This document shows positions 18,601-26,453 of a stretch of DNA of 64,000 nucleotides, one piece after another. The notes below the pieces were generated by a model. That model was not told where the DNA came from. It did not search any database and saw only the letters and a list, made by a program, of their open reading frames with translations. Origin of the DNA: Paenibacillus endophyticus (GTDB lineage: Bacteria > Bacillota > Bacilli > Paenibacillales > Paenibacillaceae); NCBI RefSeq assembly GCF_014192395.1, contig NZ_JACHXW010000013.1:62001-126000 (forward strand), written 5' to 3'. Each line of letters opens with the position of its first letter. Positions within the stretch are counted from its first letter, which is position 1. The position numbers were made by a program, and so were the translations under genes.

Positions 18601-18815
18601 TTAAGCGAAATGGCTCTCCCCGATTCGAAGTCCCACTCACGCAGATCCAATTCGCCGTGAATGGCTTGCGCAGGCTCTGGCGGCGTTACAACAAAGAGCC
18701 AATAAAGCCGTAAGCCTGTTAGCGCTATTATAAATAAAGTCAAGTAAACGAGTATTTTTCTATTCTTTTTCATAGCTGTATTTTTCGACAAAAAAGGAAT
18801 GATTCCTGTCAGCAA
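15699..18815 (-). CDS. 7TM hybrid histidine kinase with a second, LytS-type kinase module
   Basis: About 1038 residues. After one membrane helix comes an extracellular jelly-roll sensor (about 50-215; LDLREWDFESGRAISLNGEW) of the type found with 7TM diverse sensors, then seven membrane helices (about 220-425). HisKA follows with LVQTSHELRNPLHGML, HATPase with GIGMDEEQ and GLGLGICRQL, and a receiver (LLVVDDDP, ITDVMMPNMSG, DYLTKPMD). The C-terminus is a complete LytS-type kinase: QIQPHFLFNTLNAIG plus a second HATPase (VENAVKHG, GIGLRNTDRRL). The start is uncertain: a TTG at 18815 has only GGCGGG upstream, and ATG 18773 has none. The cognate output regulator is not adjacent. Confidence 0.9.
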   Translation of the reverse strand: MLTGIIPFLSKNTAMKKNRKILVYLTLFIIALTGLRLYWLFVVTPPEPAQAIHGELDLREWDFESGRAISLNGEWAFYPNQLLTNAASIDTEEQLPMQMLNVPGNWNHVFGNDKNPTFGYGSYRLLIQVKADGDRVYGIHLPTTPASSKIIVNGRVVAQAGEPGASADSYKPRIVPYSGTFSSGEEEIEIIVQVANFNDRIAGGIYWPIKFGSDQAVHRTTWFSAGLQLSVCLVLLGHAIYSAILYGMGVRQKALVYFFLLLLFGIVSILIDNSYLLIAWLPISYEWNLKLYYLSYLGMAVLILLYTRSLLPEIRQIRGLRAYTVISAVYAATIPFLPVEWLTYTDYIHVPLVMISFLAVPVIAFMAARKGNKDVIFILLGISAITVNSIWGIVKNTGWMEMGFYPFDMIATFIAFGSYWFKRYLRSSAQTAKLAEKLLEEDKRKDQFLVQTSHELRNPLHGMLAIAQTILSGDERVDDAKNRDNMGLLLSVGKRMSYLLNDLLDISRLKEKQVRLQLKVVSVQAVAAGVCDMIRLMTAGKPVQLVNRIPDELPVVLADENRLVQILFNLLHNAAKFTDEGIIAVDAWIKDGQAVITVTDTGIGMDEEQLRKAFEPYEQGADGDTAYASGLGLGLGICRQLIELHEGKITVSSKLGFGSVFTFTLPLADAASDEEKPSAIPLPVQAMLRETASAFAKPVNAPHAGGSASRLHLLVVDDDPINLSVMRNVLSHEGFEVATATSGKEALNQLTAVEWDLIITDVMMPNMSGYQLTQAVRQRFEVTELPILLLTARSRPEDIEMGFQSGANDYLTKPMDVLELKSRVRALTGIRKSFKERLRVEAAWLQAQIQPHFLFNTLNAIGALSEIDTNRMMSLLNEFGDYLRASFDPRNLERVVVLEHELKLVRSYLHIEKERFEERLQVYWEIDEHLTFELPPLSIQPLVENAVKHGILKRARGGSLYIRIKGYADYTEVVIEDDGIGIEDSRLKSLLNGEAAEGQGIGLRNTDRRLNQLYGSGLQLESIVGQGTKISFVIPRSG

Positions 18816-18871
18816 ATGAAGCCCGCCTTAGAAAAGCTTCCAGCAGGCAAGAACAATCCCTTTAAATTGTC

Positions 18872-19159
18872 TTACATCTTCCTTTGAAGAATAACAATGC
18901 TGACTGCGTTGCTGCCGAAAATGAGCGCCATCCACACGGAAATGGCTGCCTTGATATGATCTGGATTAGGCTCCGCGAATTGAAAATACAAGATTTGAAA
19001 TACGAAACCTGCCAATATAAAAATAAAAGCGATCTGGCTTGACTTGGCGAGTATCGTCCTGCCTCTCTCGTCTCTACCGTCATTGCGGGCAAACCCAATA
19101 TAAGCGCCTAAGCTCATTACTACAATCATCATCATGACAATATAAATGGCCGTCATCAT
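18872..19159 (-). CDS. small three-helix membrane protein
   Basis: This 95-residue protein has three predicted membrane helices (about 2-22, 41-61, 71-90) separated by a short basic loop (RNDGRDERGRT). It shares one base with the stop of the XRE regulator upstream (TAATG), so the two are translationally coupled. Pairs of a short Cro-like regulator and a small membrane protein are common in Bacillales. In some the membrane protein is the regulated product. Function is unknown. Confidence 0.8.
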   Translation of the reverse strand: MMTAIYIVMMMIVVMSLGAYIGFARNDGRDERGRTILAKSSQIAFIFILAGFVFQILYFQFAEPNPDHIKAAISVWMALIFGSNAVSIVILQRKM

Positions 19160-19392
19160 TATGCCTCACCTTTGCCTTTCTTCCCATAAATGAAAATCTC
19201 GTCAATTCTCTTCTCGAACAACTGTGCAATCTCGAAAGCCAGCATGAGCGAAGGATTATATTTGTTCGATTCCAGCGAGTTTATTGTCTGCCTTGTGACG
19301 TCAAGCTGCTCAGCAACATACTTCTGGGTCCATTTCCGCTCTGCTCTCAGCAAGAACAAATTGTTTTGCAATGTACCTTTGCTGATATCCAA
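19159..19392 (-). CDS. small XRE-family DNA-binding regulator
   Basis: The 77-residue protein is almost entirely a Cro/CI helix-turn-helix: LLRAERKWTQKYVAEQLDVTRQTINSLESNKYNPSLMLAFEIA, given here only as its span (about 13-55). It ends with the usual FEKRIDEIFIY of YozG-like proteins. GGAG precedes the ATG. It forms a two-gene operon with the membrane protein and probably regulates it. Confidence 0.92.
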   Translation of the reverse strand: MDISKGTLQNNLFLLRAERKWTQKYVAEQLDVTRQTINSLESNKYNPSLMLAFEIAQLFEKRIDEIFIYGKKGKGEA

Positions 19393-19500
19393 TACTCCGA
19401 TCTCCTTCGTGTCAAAAATATATTACATTTGTATTATATTTCTTACCTCAAAAATTTGTCAACCGTTTTACTGTCCTCTTTAACTGGCTCTCCTAGCAAT

Positions 19501-19575
19501 AAAAAAAGCCCTGTGATTACCGATCGGAACTGCCCTGTCTTATACAGGAGCCAGTTCCGATCATCACAGAGCTTT
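19501..19575 (-). terminator. long-stem terminator of the Pro-rich small gene
   Basis: Arms CTGTGAT, CGATCGGAACTG and CTGT pair with ACAG, CAGTTCCGATC and ATCACAG. On the minus strand the stem is followed by TTTTTTTATT. It lies 14 bases past the small gene at 19589. Confidence 0.9.
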
Positions 19576-19588
19576 CTTGGCCATTGTG

Positions 19589-19792
19589 TTACGTGCCCGG
19601 CGGAATCTCCGTTGGAACATCCGGTTTAATCTCAGGGATGACATCCGGCTTGATCTCGGGCGGTGTTTGCGGAATAATTTCCGGTGCCGGCTGATTTGGC
19701 AAGATCTCTGGAGAAGCCGGCGGCGTTATTTCCGGTTTATTATCCGGATTAATGTTCGGAATCTCTGAGGTCACATTCAAATAATCTGACAT
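19589..19792 (-). CDS. small proline-rich acidic protein
   Basis: The 67-residue product starts MSDYLNVTSEIPNINPDN and continues as an imperfect repeat built on Pro-Glu-Ile (PEITPP, PEILPN, PEIIPQ, PEIKPD, PEIKPD). About one third of the residues are Pro and there is no signal peptide or membrane segment. GGGAG precedes ATG 19792, and a strong terminator follows, so I take it as a real gene. It is probably extended and disordered. I know no family; role unknown. Confidence 0.6.
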   Translation of the reverse strand: MSDYLNVTSEIPNINPDNKPEITPPASPEILPNQPAPEIIPQTPPEIKPDVIPEIKPDVPTEIPPGT

Positions 19793-19916
19793 AGCGCTGC
19801 ATCTCCCTTCGTTTATAAGTATGTATACCCCAAACCGGCGCTAAACTAACGAGTGTTTTGAAATAAAGAGATAGATTATATCGTGTATAATTTTTTATCC
19901 CTCTATTGGAAAGAGA

Positions 19917-19942
19917 ATGGAGCCTCCGCAATGAGACTCCAT
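19917..19942 (-). terminator. terminator of the ferredoxin-NADP reductase gene
   Basis: ATGGAG.CTC pairs with GAG.CTCCAT, with a pyrimidine-rich tail on the minus strand, 11 bases past the stop. Confidence 0.65.
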
Positions 19943-19952
19943 CCTTTATGTT

Positions 19953-20990
19953 CTATTCCTCCACAACGCCTAGCGCCTTGTTCTTTTCCTTAAATCGCTC
20001 ATTATGAGAGGAGACGTAAGCCACTTTCGGCGCCTCGGGATCCATATACAGCTTCGCGCTGTTCACAGCAAGCGCCGCATCCGTGAACGCCCCGGCGATG
20101 AGATTGAGCTTGCTATCGAAGTTGGCGAAGTCGCCCGCTGCGAAGATGCCTGGGAGGTTCGACTCCAGCTTCCCGTTGACAAATACATTCCAGTCATCCA
20201 TCTGAAGGCCCCAGTCCTTGATACCGCTGAAATCAGCCTTCAGCCCATGATTGACGATCACCGCGTCTACGGTGAATTGTTCGGTCTCTCCTGATTCCAG
20301 ATGGGCAACCGTCACGCGGTCAATCATCTCCCCATTGCTGCTGGACAGCTGGGTCACCTCGTACGGCGTCCGTACGTCAACGGAGGATTCCTTCATTTTG
20401 ATAATATTCTTCTCATGTCCGCCGAATTGCTCGCGCCGGTGCACGACCGTAACCTGCTCAGCGATAGGCTCCAGCTCGTTTGCCCAATCCACTGCCGAAT
20501 TGCCGCCTCCGGATATGAGCACGCGTTTGCCGCGGAAAGGCTCAAGCTCCTGAACCGTATAATGCAGGTTAGAAACCTCGTAACGCTCAGCCCCTTCAAG
20601 CTCAAGCTTCGCCATTCTCAGAATGCCGCGCCCGATTGCCAGAATAATGGTGCGCGTCCAGTGCTTTTCCCCTTCTGATGTAACGAGGATGTACGTGCCG
20701 TCCTCCTGCTGCTCCATCCCATAAACCTGCGTGCCAAGTATAATCGTAGGATCGAAGGTTTTCGCCTGCTGCTCCAACTGAACGATTAGCTTCTCGCAAA
20801 GTGTAGGCGTCACGCCGCCAACGTCCCAAACCATCTTCTCGGGATAAATCAGCATGCGGCCTCCAAGCTGCTCATTCGCATCAATCACTTTGGTTTTCAA
20901 ATCTCTCATTCCGCTATAGAAAGCAGCGTACATCCCAGCAGGGCCGCCGCCAATAATCGTGACATCGTATAATTCCAATTGCTCCGTCAA
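19953..20990 (-). CDS. ferredoxin-NADP reductase, thioredoxin-reductase type
   Basis: This 345-residue flavoprotein has the FAD motif IIGGGPAGMYAAFY at the N-terminus, a second nucleotide motif VLISGGGNSAVDWA (NADPH) near residue 160, and the C-terminal FAD motif GIFAAGDFANFD. It lacks the CxxC of thioredoxin reductase, which points to the YumC/YcgT class that reduces ferredoxin or flavodoxin with NADPH. Start is TTG 20990, with AGGAGG seven bases upstream. A Fur box lies at 21015-21029; in Bacillus subtilis ycgT is Fur-regulated, and such reductases are linked to iron release from siderophores. The neighbouring regulator and binding protein fit that role. Confidence 0.92.
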   Translation of the reverse strand: MTEQLELYDVTIIGGGPAGMYAAFYSGMRDLKTKVIDANEQLGGRMLIYPEKMVWDVGGVTPTLCEKLIVQLEQQAKTFDPTIILGTQVYGMEQQEDGTYILVTSEGEKHWTRTIILAIGRGILRMAKLELEGAERYEVSNLHYTVQELEPFRGKRVLISGGGNSAVDWANELEPIAEQVTVVHRREQFGGHEKNIIKMKESSVDVRTPYEVTQLSSSNGEMIDRVTVAHLESGETEQFTVDAVIVNHGLKADFSGIKDWGLQMDDWNVFVNGKLESNLPGIFAAGDFANFDSKLNLIAGAFTDAALAVNSAKLYMDPEAPKVAYVSSHNERFKEKNKALGVVEE

Positions 20991-21014
20991 CGCATTTCCT
21001 CCTGAACTTTTATT

Positions 21015-21029
21015 TGAGATTGATTCTCA
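21015..21029. promoter_or_regulatory. Fur box upstream of the ferredoxin-NADP reductase
   Basis: TGAGATTGATTCTCA matches 11 of 14 defined positions of the Bacillus 7-1-7 Fur site TGATAATNATTATCA. It lies 24 bases upstream of the start. Confidence 0.7.
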
Positions 21030-21127
21030 CTATAATTGTAGACTTCGATCTCTCTTTAGATCAATGGACAAACTGTAAGGAGATTTTGTACAAACTTTGC
21101 AATTCGCGCCCCTCCTAGACACATTGG

Positions 21128-22750
21128 CTAAGCAAGAGCATGGAGGATATCGTCTATTTTTTTGCTATTGGAGATAACGCCATAATTCATCCATGTCATA
21201 AAATCCACCTCATATACGCGGTTGTTTCTTACAGCCGGAAGAGCCGACCATAGCGGATGCTGAAGCAGCGCCCTCTCTTCACCGTCAGCCTGGCTATGCC
21301 ATTTATCGAATGTAACAAACAAATGATCAGCCGTTAGCATGGACAGCTCATCCAGCGAGAGCCTTGTCATTCTTGCATTGTTTCCCACAGCCTCAGCCTT
21401 CTGTATCCGGTGTGGACACAAGCCCAGGTCTCCATAAAGTACGGCTGTGGCAAAACCTCTCCCCGTATCCGTGTATTGATGAACGAAATCGGCTGATATT
21501 CGTAGAAATGCGACGGTCTCACCGCTCATGCTGCTCAGCTTCGTTCGAGCCTCGCTTGCTTTTGCCTCGTAGCCCGCAATGACTTCCTCGGCCCGCTCCG
21601 AGCGCCCGACATAGCTGCCGACCATTCGAAGCAGCGCCCGCCAATTATCGCTTTGCTCATCCAAAACACAAAGTGGAGATACGCTGCGGCATTGTACATA
21701 TTCACTGTTTTGATAACGATCCCGCAAAATAATAAAATCGGGATTATGCGCAGACAGCGCTGTGAACTCTTCGCTTAGCTCATCGAATGTCGGGACGTGG
21801 TGAAGCGCTAAGTAATCCTGCTTCCCCCATTTCGCGTGGGAATACTGCACAATCGGCAATATATCAAGCGCTACAAGAAAATCCTCCAGAAACGGAGCCG
21901 CCACTCTAGGCTGGTCGCGGTGGCTGCGACGGAATTGTCCCGGCGATACGCCGACCATTTGCTTAAAGCGCCTATTGAAATAATATTCATTCGTGAAACC
22001 GGCATGCTCCGCAATGTCAGATAAACGTTCCTCTCCGCGCATCAACCGGCGCTTGGCTTGCTCGATTCGTACGCCATTCAAATACTGGAGCGGCACCAGC
22101 CCTGTCTTTTCCTTAAATAGACGGGTATATTTCCATCGGTCAATTCCCGCCAGGTCAGCCAGCTCCTCGACCGTCAGCACATTCCGATAATGCTGCTGGA
22201 TGTGGCGAATCGATTGGTCAATGCCTTCCCATTCAACGGAGCCGATCTTGTCGTTTACAGCTGCATGGTCTTGATTCTGGCTTATGAGCAGCAGCAGAAG
22301 CTCCTGAAAGCGGACAGAGCAATGAAAACGTCTCAGCTCTTCCTGCACATGCGTGCAGCCATACATATCCTCGATCAGCTCCAGCACTCTGGCAAATGGC
22401 GTGCAAGCCAGCTCCGCCTTCGCTGGCAGTAAGTTCTTTGCTTCTTTCCCCTCTTTAACCGTCTGCACTCCGAATATGAGCAAGTAGTAGGAAACGCCTT
22501 CTCCTTCCGGCTCCAATGCGGCAGCTGCCTCAGGCCGAAGCAAGAAGCATTTTCCCGTACCCATCGAATGTGGCGCCTCGCCTTTCATATGAATGCTGCC
22601 CCGCCCTCTAGTCACAAGGAGAAGTGTATGGAAGCTTGCAGGTATCACCGGTTGGTGATTACGCTTCGCATTTCTTATGAACCGAATCGTTTGCAGATTA
22701 TATTGAGCGGCAGGAGCCGTAATCATAAGTTCGCTGTTATGTTCTTCCAT
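21128..22750 (-). CDS. Btr-like AraC activator fused to a siderophore-binding domain
   Basis: The 540-residue protein has an N-terminal cupin-like part, an AraC DNA-binding domain (about 180-280; LTVEELADLAGIDRWKYTRLF, ISDIAEHAGFTNEYYFNRRF) and a C-terminal ~255-residue domain of the FeuA siderophore-binding fold. No signal peptide is present, so the whole protein is cytoplasmic. This is the design of Btr of B. subtilis, which activates siderophore uptake when the ferri-siderophore binds. The C-terminal domain resembles the lipoprotein next door: both contain PIVQY and WGKQDYL at the same place. A Fur box lies at 22773-22787. The likely target is the binding-protein gene at 22893. Confidence 0.92.
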   Translation of the reverse strand: MEEHNSELMITAPAAQYNLQTIRFIRNAKRNHQPVIPASFHTLLLVTRGRGSIHMKGEAPHSMGTGKCFLLRPEAAAALEPEGEGVSYYLLIFGVQTVKEGKEAKNLLPAKAELACTPFARVLELIEDMYGCTHVQEELRRFHCSVRFQELLLLLISQNQDHAAVNDKIGSVEWEGIDQSIRHIQQHYRNVLTVEELADLAGIDRWKYTRLFKEKTGLVPLQYLNGVRIEQAKRRLMRGEERLSDIAEHAGFTNEYYFNRRFKQMVGVSPGQFRRSHRDQPRVAAPFLEDFLVALDILPIVQYSHAKWGKQDYLALHHVPTFDELSEEFTALSAHNPDFIILRDRYQNSEYVQCRSVSPLCVLDEQSDNWRALLRMVGSYVGRSERAEEVIAGYEAKASEARTKLSSMSGETVAFLRISADFVHQYTDTGRGFATAVLYGDLGLCPHRIQKAEAVGNNARMTRLSLDELSMLTADHLFVTFDKWHSQADGEERALLQHPLWSALPAVRNNRVYEVDFMTWMNYGVISNSKKIDDILHALA

Positions 22751-22772
22751 CGTTGAAACCCCGTTTCAATAA

Positions 22773-22787
22773 TGAGAATGATTATCA
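22773..22787. promoter_or_regulatory. Fur box upstream of the Btr-like gene
   Basis: TGAGAATGATTATCA differs from the 15-base consensus at one defined position. It lies 22 bases before the start codon. Confidence 0.85.
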
Positions 22788-22804
22788 TTATTTATTGTAA
22801 CGCA

Positions 22805-22848
22805 AAAAGAGCGGCTCTTCAACCATCGTTGAAAAGCTGCTCTTTTTA
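22805..22848. terminator. terminator of the siderophore-binding protein gene
   Basis: AAAAAGAGC.GCT.TTCAAC pairs with GTTGAA.AGC.GCTCTTTTT around a CATC loop. It ends the 22893 gene and leaves the Btr-like gene with its own promoter. Confidence 0.92.
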
Positions 22849-22892
22849 GAATGGAAACGGCCAGCAAAACGTTGGCTTTTATAATCGAACGA

Positions 22893-23900
22893 CTAAGGAG
22901 TCATCAGCTTCAGCAATTCGTCCATTTTTTTGAAATTCGCGGTGATTGCGCCCGTTTGCCAGTATGATCTCTCAACCGGATATACATGGCCTTCCTTCAC
23001 GGCAGCAATGGATTTCCATATTGGGCTGTCCAGCATTTCCTTCAAAGCTTTGGCGTTTTCCTCATCCTCCCATGTTCCGTTGGAAGGCAGGAGTATGATA
23101 TGATCCGCCCCAAGCTCTGGTAAAGATTCCTCAGCCAATACCATATTCCCCTCGGTCATCGCTTGTGCATAAGCAGGCGCTTTGAGCTCCAAGTCCTTAT
23201 AAAGGAGCTCTCCAATAAATATGTTCTTCGTGCCAAAAATATTGATGGAATGGTCAACTACATTCATCCGCAGCACGACGATGCTCTCCTCTCCAAGCGC
23301 CGTTTTCAGCTCCTCTTTCACTTGACCGATCCTGCTCTCGTAATCTTGCAACACCTGCTCGGCCTTCTCTGGCAACCCCACTAGATCCGCGATCATCTTC
23401 AACGTTTCACGGGTGTCGGACAAAACCTCGTTCGCAATGTGATAGGTCGGTGCTATCTTCGAGTAATTCTCATACTGGGCTGCATCTCCCTCTCCAGCAG
23501 TTATAATCAAGTCAGGCTCTGATGCAAGAAGCGCCTCAATGCTGCCGGTCACATCTAACAATGGAACCTCTAGCTCAAGGTAGTCTTGCTTGCCCCACAT
23601 CGGATTATAATATTGCACGATCGGCGTCACGCCAAGAGCAACCAAATAATCCTCGCGATACAATGCCGTTACACGTTTTGGTTGAACAGGTATTTCTACT
23701 TCTCCGAATTGGTCCGTTACGACTCTTGTTTCCGCTGCCGCATTTCCTGCTTGGCTATTCGTGTTCGTTTCCGTCGTTGCTGAAGGCTGCTGCACTGCAG
23801 CATTCTCCGATTTATTCCCCTCAACGCCGCATCCAGACAGCATGATAGCTGCCGAAAACAACGATATGTATCCTGCTTTTACTAATCCTCGCAAAGCCAT
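22893..23900 (-). CDS. iron-siderophore ABC transporter binding lipoprotein
   Basis: The protein has 335 residues from ATG 23900, which has GGAGAGGG seven bases upstream; the longer frame upstream overlaps the Fur box. A lipoprotein signal ends at LSGC, then a Gln/Thr/Asn linker leads into a type III binding fold (RVTALYREDYLVALGVTPIV ... ADHIILL ... HVYPVERSYW). The family captures ferri-siderophores outside the cell and passes them to a FeuBC-like permease, none of which is encoded here. A Fur box lies at 23941-23958 and a promoter further upstream. Confidence 0.93.
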   Translation of the reverse strand: MALRGLVKAGYISLFSAAIMLSGCGVEGNKSENAAVQQPSATTETNTNSQAGNAAAETRVVTDQFGEVEIPVQPKRVTALYREDYLVALGVTPIVQYYNPMWGKQDYLELEVPLLDVTGSIEALLASEPDLIITAGEGDAAQYENYSKIAPTYHIANEVLSDTRETLKMIADLVGLPEKAEQVLQDYESRIGQVKEELKTALGEESIVVLRMNVVDHSINIFGTKNIFIGELLYKDLELKAPAYAQAMTEGNMVLAEESLPELGADHIILLPSNGTWEDEENAKALKEMLDSPIWKSIAAVKEGHVYPVERSYWQTGAITANFKKMDELLKLMTP

Positions 23901-23940
23901 GACCGTACCCTCTCCTATGCCCTTCATTTTTGCAATCTGA

Positions 23941-24003
23941 ATAATGATTATCATTATCACTCACATAGGCTCGATTGTACCTCATAACGCTTGCGGTGCT
24001 CAA
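23941..24003 (-). promoter_or_regulatory. promoter and Fur box of the binding-protein gene
   Basis: On the minus strand TTGAGC (23998-24003) and TACAAT (23974-23979) are 18 bases apart. Downstream, 23941-23958 matches 18 of the 19 positions of the classical Fur site (core ATAATGATTATCATTATC). Iron-replete Fur would block this promoter. Confidence 0.88.
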
Positions 24004-24280
24004 TGCACATTCTGAACAAAAATATTTATACAAACTCGGCAGATCCTTGGAGACCGTGCTTAATCCCATAAATGATAAATGACCTCTCCAACCGTTTCAG
24101 GTTTTCTATTATGAATCTGCATATAGCTTGCTGCTCGCTGCTTGTAACAGAGTTAGGAGCATATCCGTATGATATGCCCCTAGTTTATTCTAATACTGTT
24201 CCGAAAGTTGAATGCTTAATGATATGTGTTTTCTCACCTTTTTGCTGCAACTGAAATCCATATACATGCCTTTCAAAAGC
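23961..24280. other. 320-base intergenic stretch
   Basis: Apart from the promoter at 23974-24003 I see no gene, repeat or clear hairpin. It is AT-rich and separates the iron locus from the VOC gene. Confidence 0.6.
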
Positions 24281-24676
24281 TTACTGTTTGGTAATCATCC
24301 ATGTGACACCGAATTTATCGACCACTTCTCCATAATAGGCTCCCCATGGCTGAAGCGCGAGAGGATACTTGCTTTCGCCGCCCTCGCTTAGCTTGAAATA
24401 AGCTGTTCTGGCTTCTGATTCGTCATCATAGTTCAAAGAAAGGCAGATGCTGCGGTTATATGCAACCGGCTCGAAGGAATCGGAGATCATTAACGTATTG
24501 GCACCCGCCACTGTCAAAGCCAAATGCATCACTTTATCTTTCATCTCCTCGGGGATTCCCGGTGTTTCAGCGAAGGTGCTGAGGAATTGAATTTCGCCGC
24601 CAAGTGACCCTATGTAAAAATCCGCCTGAACTCTTGCATCCTCCGACATCAAATAAGAATTGATTTTTGCTCCCAT
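24281..24676 (-). CDS. VOC-family protein, PhnB/YjdN-like
   Basis: This 131-residue protein has the paired beta-alpha-beta-beta-beta layout of the glyoxalase/vicinal-oxygen-chelate fold in the PhnB branch: NSYLMSEDARVQADFYI at the N-terminus, GANTLMISDS in the middle and LQPWGAYYGEVVDKFGVTW at the end. Function within the branch is not known; it is not a phosphonate lyase. The ribosome site before the ATG is weak and distant. The gene follows the GNAT pseudogene in the same direction. Confidence 0.85.
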   Translation of the reverse strand: MGAKINSYLMSEDARVQADFYIGSLGGEIQFLSTFAETPGIPEEMKDKVMHLALTVAGANTLMISDSFEPVAYNRSICLSLNYDDESEARTAYFKLSEGGESKYPLALQPWGAYYGEVVDKFGVTWMITKQ

Positions 24677-24790
24677 AACCGTTCAACAACCTTCCTGCTT
24701 GAATTTGTCTTTCTATGAGGACGACGAATGAACAATCGTGAAATCGACAATGGAAAAAAAATATTTTTATATGTCCATTTAGCTGCTGCG

Positions 24791-25275
24791 TCAAAGGATC
24801 TTCTGATAGCTCGCAATATCCAGCCATCTGCCGAACTTATTGCCAATTTCTTTGAAATGAGCTGATTTCTCATAACCGAGGCGCTCAAACATTCTAATAC
24901 TCCGCTCATTTTTCGTACAAATCGTAGCAACAAGCACATGGAAGCCAAGCTCTCGAGCTTGGGTTTCTAAGAAGCGTATAGCCGCTGTGCTTACCTTCTT
25001 GCCGACATGATCGGGATCCAAATAAATGGTTACCTCCGCCGTCGTATCCTATGCTTGTTTGTTTTTATGCGGGGTTAATAGTGCGTAACCGATGATTAGT
25101 CCCCCAGCTTCAAGAGCATAAGCTTTATATCTTGTATTTCCATTTAAAACGGTTTGTTGCATTTCTTCGATAGAAAGCTCAATGGTATGAAAAGAAACTG
25201 TTGTATGGGTAACATAATAGTTATAAATAGCGTGGGCGCGCTGCAAGTGGCGCTTTCCATTTCAATGATTTGCAT
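24791..25275 (-). pseudogene. GNAT acetyltransferase, broken by a frameshift and an amber codon
   Basis: Read with repairs, the frame runs MQIIEMESAT / LQRAHAIYNYYVTHTTVSFH ... LLTPHKNKQA / stop / DTTAEVTIYLDPDHVGKKVS ... FERLGYEKSAHF, which is a full phosphinothricin-type N-acetyltransferase. Two lesions break it. One base is missing near 25246, where the start frame and the body frame fail to join. An in-frame TAG at 25049-25051 replaces what is usually a Tyr codon. The acetyl-CoA loop (HVGKKVS) and the C-terminal NERSIRMFERLGY remain. A ribosome site (AAAGGA) precedes ATG 25275. No intact product is expected. Confidence 0.8.
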
Positions 25276-25331
25276 GTATGTCATCCTTTCAAAAGGCTTT
25301 ACCATTTGGATTGATTCGCCACCACAGTTCG

Positions 25332-25577
25332 TTATCTCTGAAGCTCTAATGATGTTCCCCATGTGATTCTTATCTCTAATTGCAACAGAGAACGGTGATC
25401 TACTCTCATGATGATTTCCCCGCATCTATTTGCTATGCCAATTATAAAATCAATCTCTCTATTCTCCCTAGCCAGCCTAAACTTTGCATCGCCATACACC
25501 CATGGAATTCCTTCTTCAATGATGCCTGCCTCACACTCAAATAAGTATTCCAACTCATATAACGCTGGGTGATTCAT
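25332..25577 (-). CDS. small hypothetical protein
   Basis: This frame of 81 residues starts four bases after the stop of the GNAT gene upstream and has AGGTGA before its ATG, so it is probably translated. The sequence (MNHPALYELEYLFECEAG ... IPWVYGDAKFRLARENREID) looks like a folded alpha/beta protein. I do not recognise it. The end (GTSLELQR) may have been shortened by decay, since the next gene downstream is a pseudogene. Confidence 0.5.
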   Translation of the reverse strand: MNHPALYELEYLFECEAGIIEEGIPWVYGDAKFRLARENREIDFIIGIANRCGEIIMRVDHRSLLQLEIRITWGTSLELQR

Positions 25578-25581
25578 ACGA

Positions 25582-26163
25582 TCACCTGCTTTCGGAAAAT
25601 TCCTGATATATATTTCGCATATTAAGGCTCTTCATTAATTCTATATTTGCAAATGTGTCTTCCGAATGTACTTTGTCACCATATATACCACTGATTCCAT
25701 TGAAACCTGCTACTGTCCAAAACCGTATAGCTTGCCAGTTTTTAATGGCAATATTGACTCTAATATGCTCAAATCCCAGCTTTATGATTTCTTTGCACAA
25801 CTGAGCTTCCGTTTCTTTCCCAAAACCTTTTCCTTGTAGTTCTGTACCTATGTATAAAAAGGTAATATAAACAGAATCAAAAGTGGGATATCCATGATAT
25901 ACGCTTAAAATCCCTATTATTTCTTCCCTATCTTCTTGCCTTATTGTAAAAATACGATAATTCTCCTTTTCTCCTTCAGGTGGGATATCCCCATAAAAAA
26001 AACAGTGTTCAATATGCTTTGGGTCATATTCAAGGCCATCCCATTGGTTCATATATCGACTGCTTGAATATAATTGTTGTGCCTCGGCAATCTCATTCTC
26101 TAACAGTCTATTGAATACGAGATTGGATGATCTCCAGAAGTTCGGAAGCCTTTTATTAACCAT
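25582..26163 (-). CDS. GNAT-family N-acetyltransferase
   Basis: This protein of 193 residues has the acetyl-CoA-binding signature of the family in FLYIGTELQGKGFGKETE, followed by IRVNIAIKNWQAIRFWTVAGF, the usual motif B. The acceptor is unknown. ATG 26163 has AAGGATG at good spacing, whereas the GTG nine bases upstream overlaps that site. The gene is more AT-rich than its neighbours, which may indicate a recent arrival. It probably forms an operon with the small gene at 25332. Confidence 0.88.
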   Translation of the reverse strand: MVNKRLPNFWRSSNLVFNRLLENEIAEAQQLYSSSRYMNQWDGLEYDPKHIEHCFFYGDIPPEGEKENYRIFTIRQEDREEIIGILSVYHGYPTFDSVYITFLYIGTELQGKGFGKETEAQLCKEIIKLGFEHIRVNIAIKNWQAIRFWTVAGFNGISGIYGDKVHSEDTFANIELMKSLNMRNIYQEFSESR

Positions 26164-26453
26164 ACGTGTCACATCCTTAAGTATTTATCTAAGTTAGATG
26201 TTGAGCTTATTAATTTGTAACGATATGAAGGATATGTGATATTAAGCTGTCCATCTCCATTGCCTAATCGCCAACGAAGCTGCCGTTAATACCGACAGCC
26301 TCATCCTATTTTCGAGTATTTGCAATCGATGCCTGCATCAAACAACCATTCGACATACAGGTTTACCCGGACATCATTTTCGAAAGATGCAGGAAAGTCA
26401 AAGTTTTTTCAAGTCATGACTCATGATCTATCTCCGCTCTCGATGGTTTAATT

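Noticed and set aside
25049..25051. In-frame TAG as a recoded codon
   Set aside because: A second lesion upstream already disables the gene, and no recoding element is seen.
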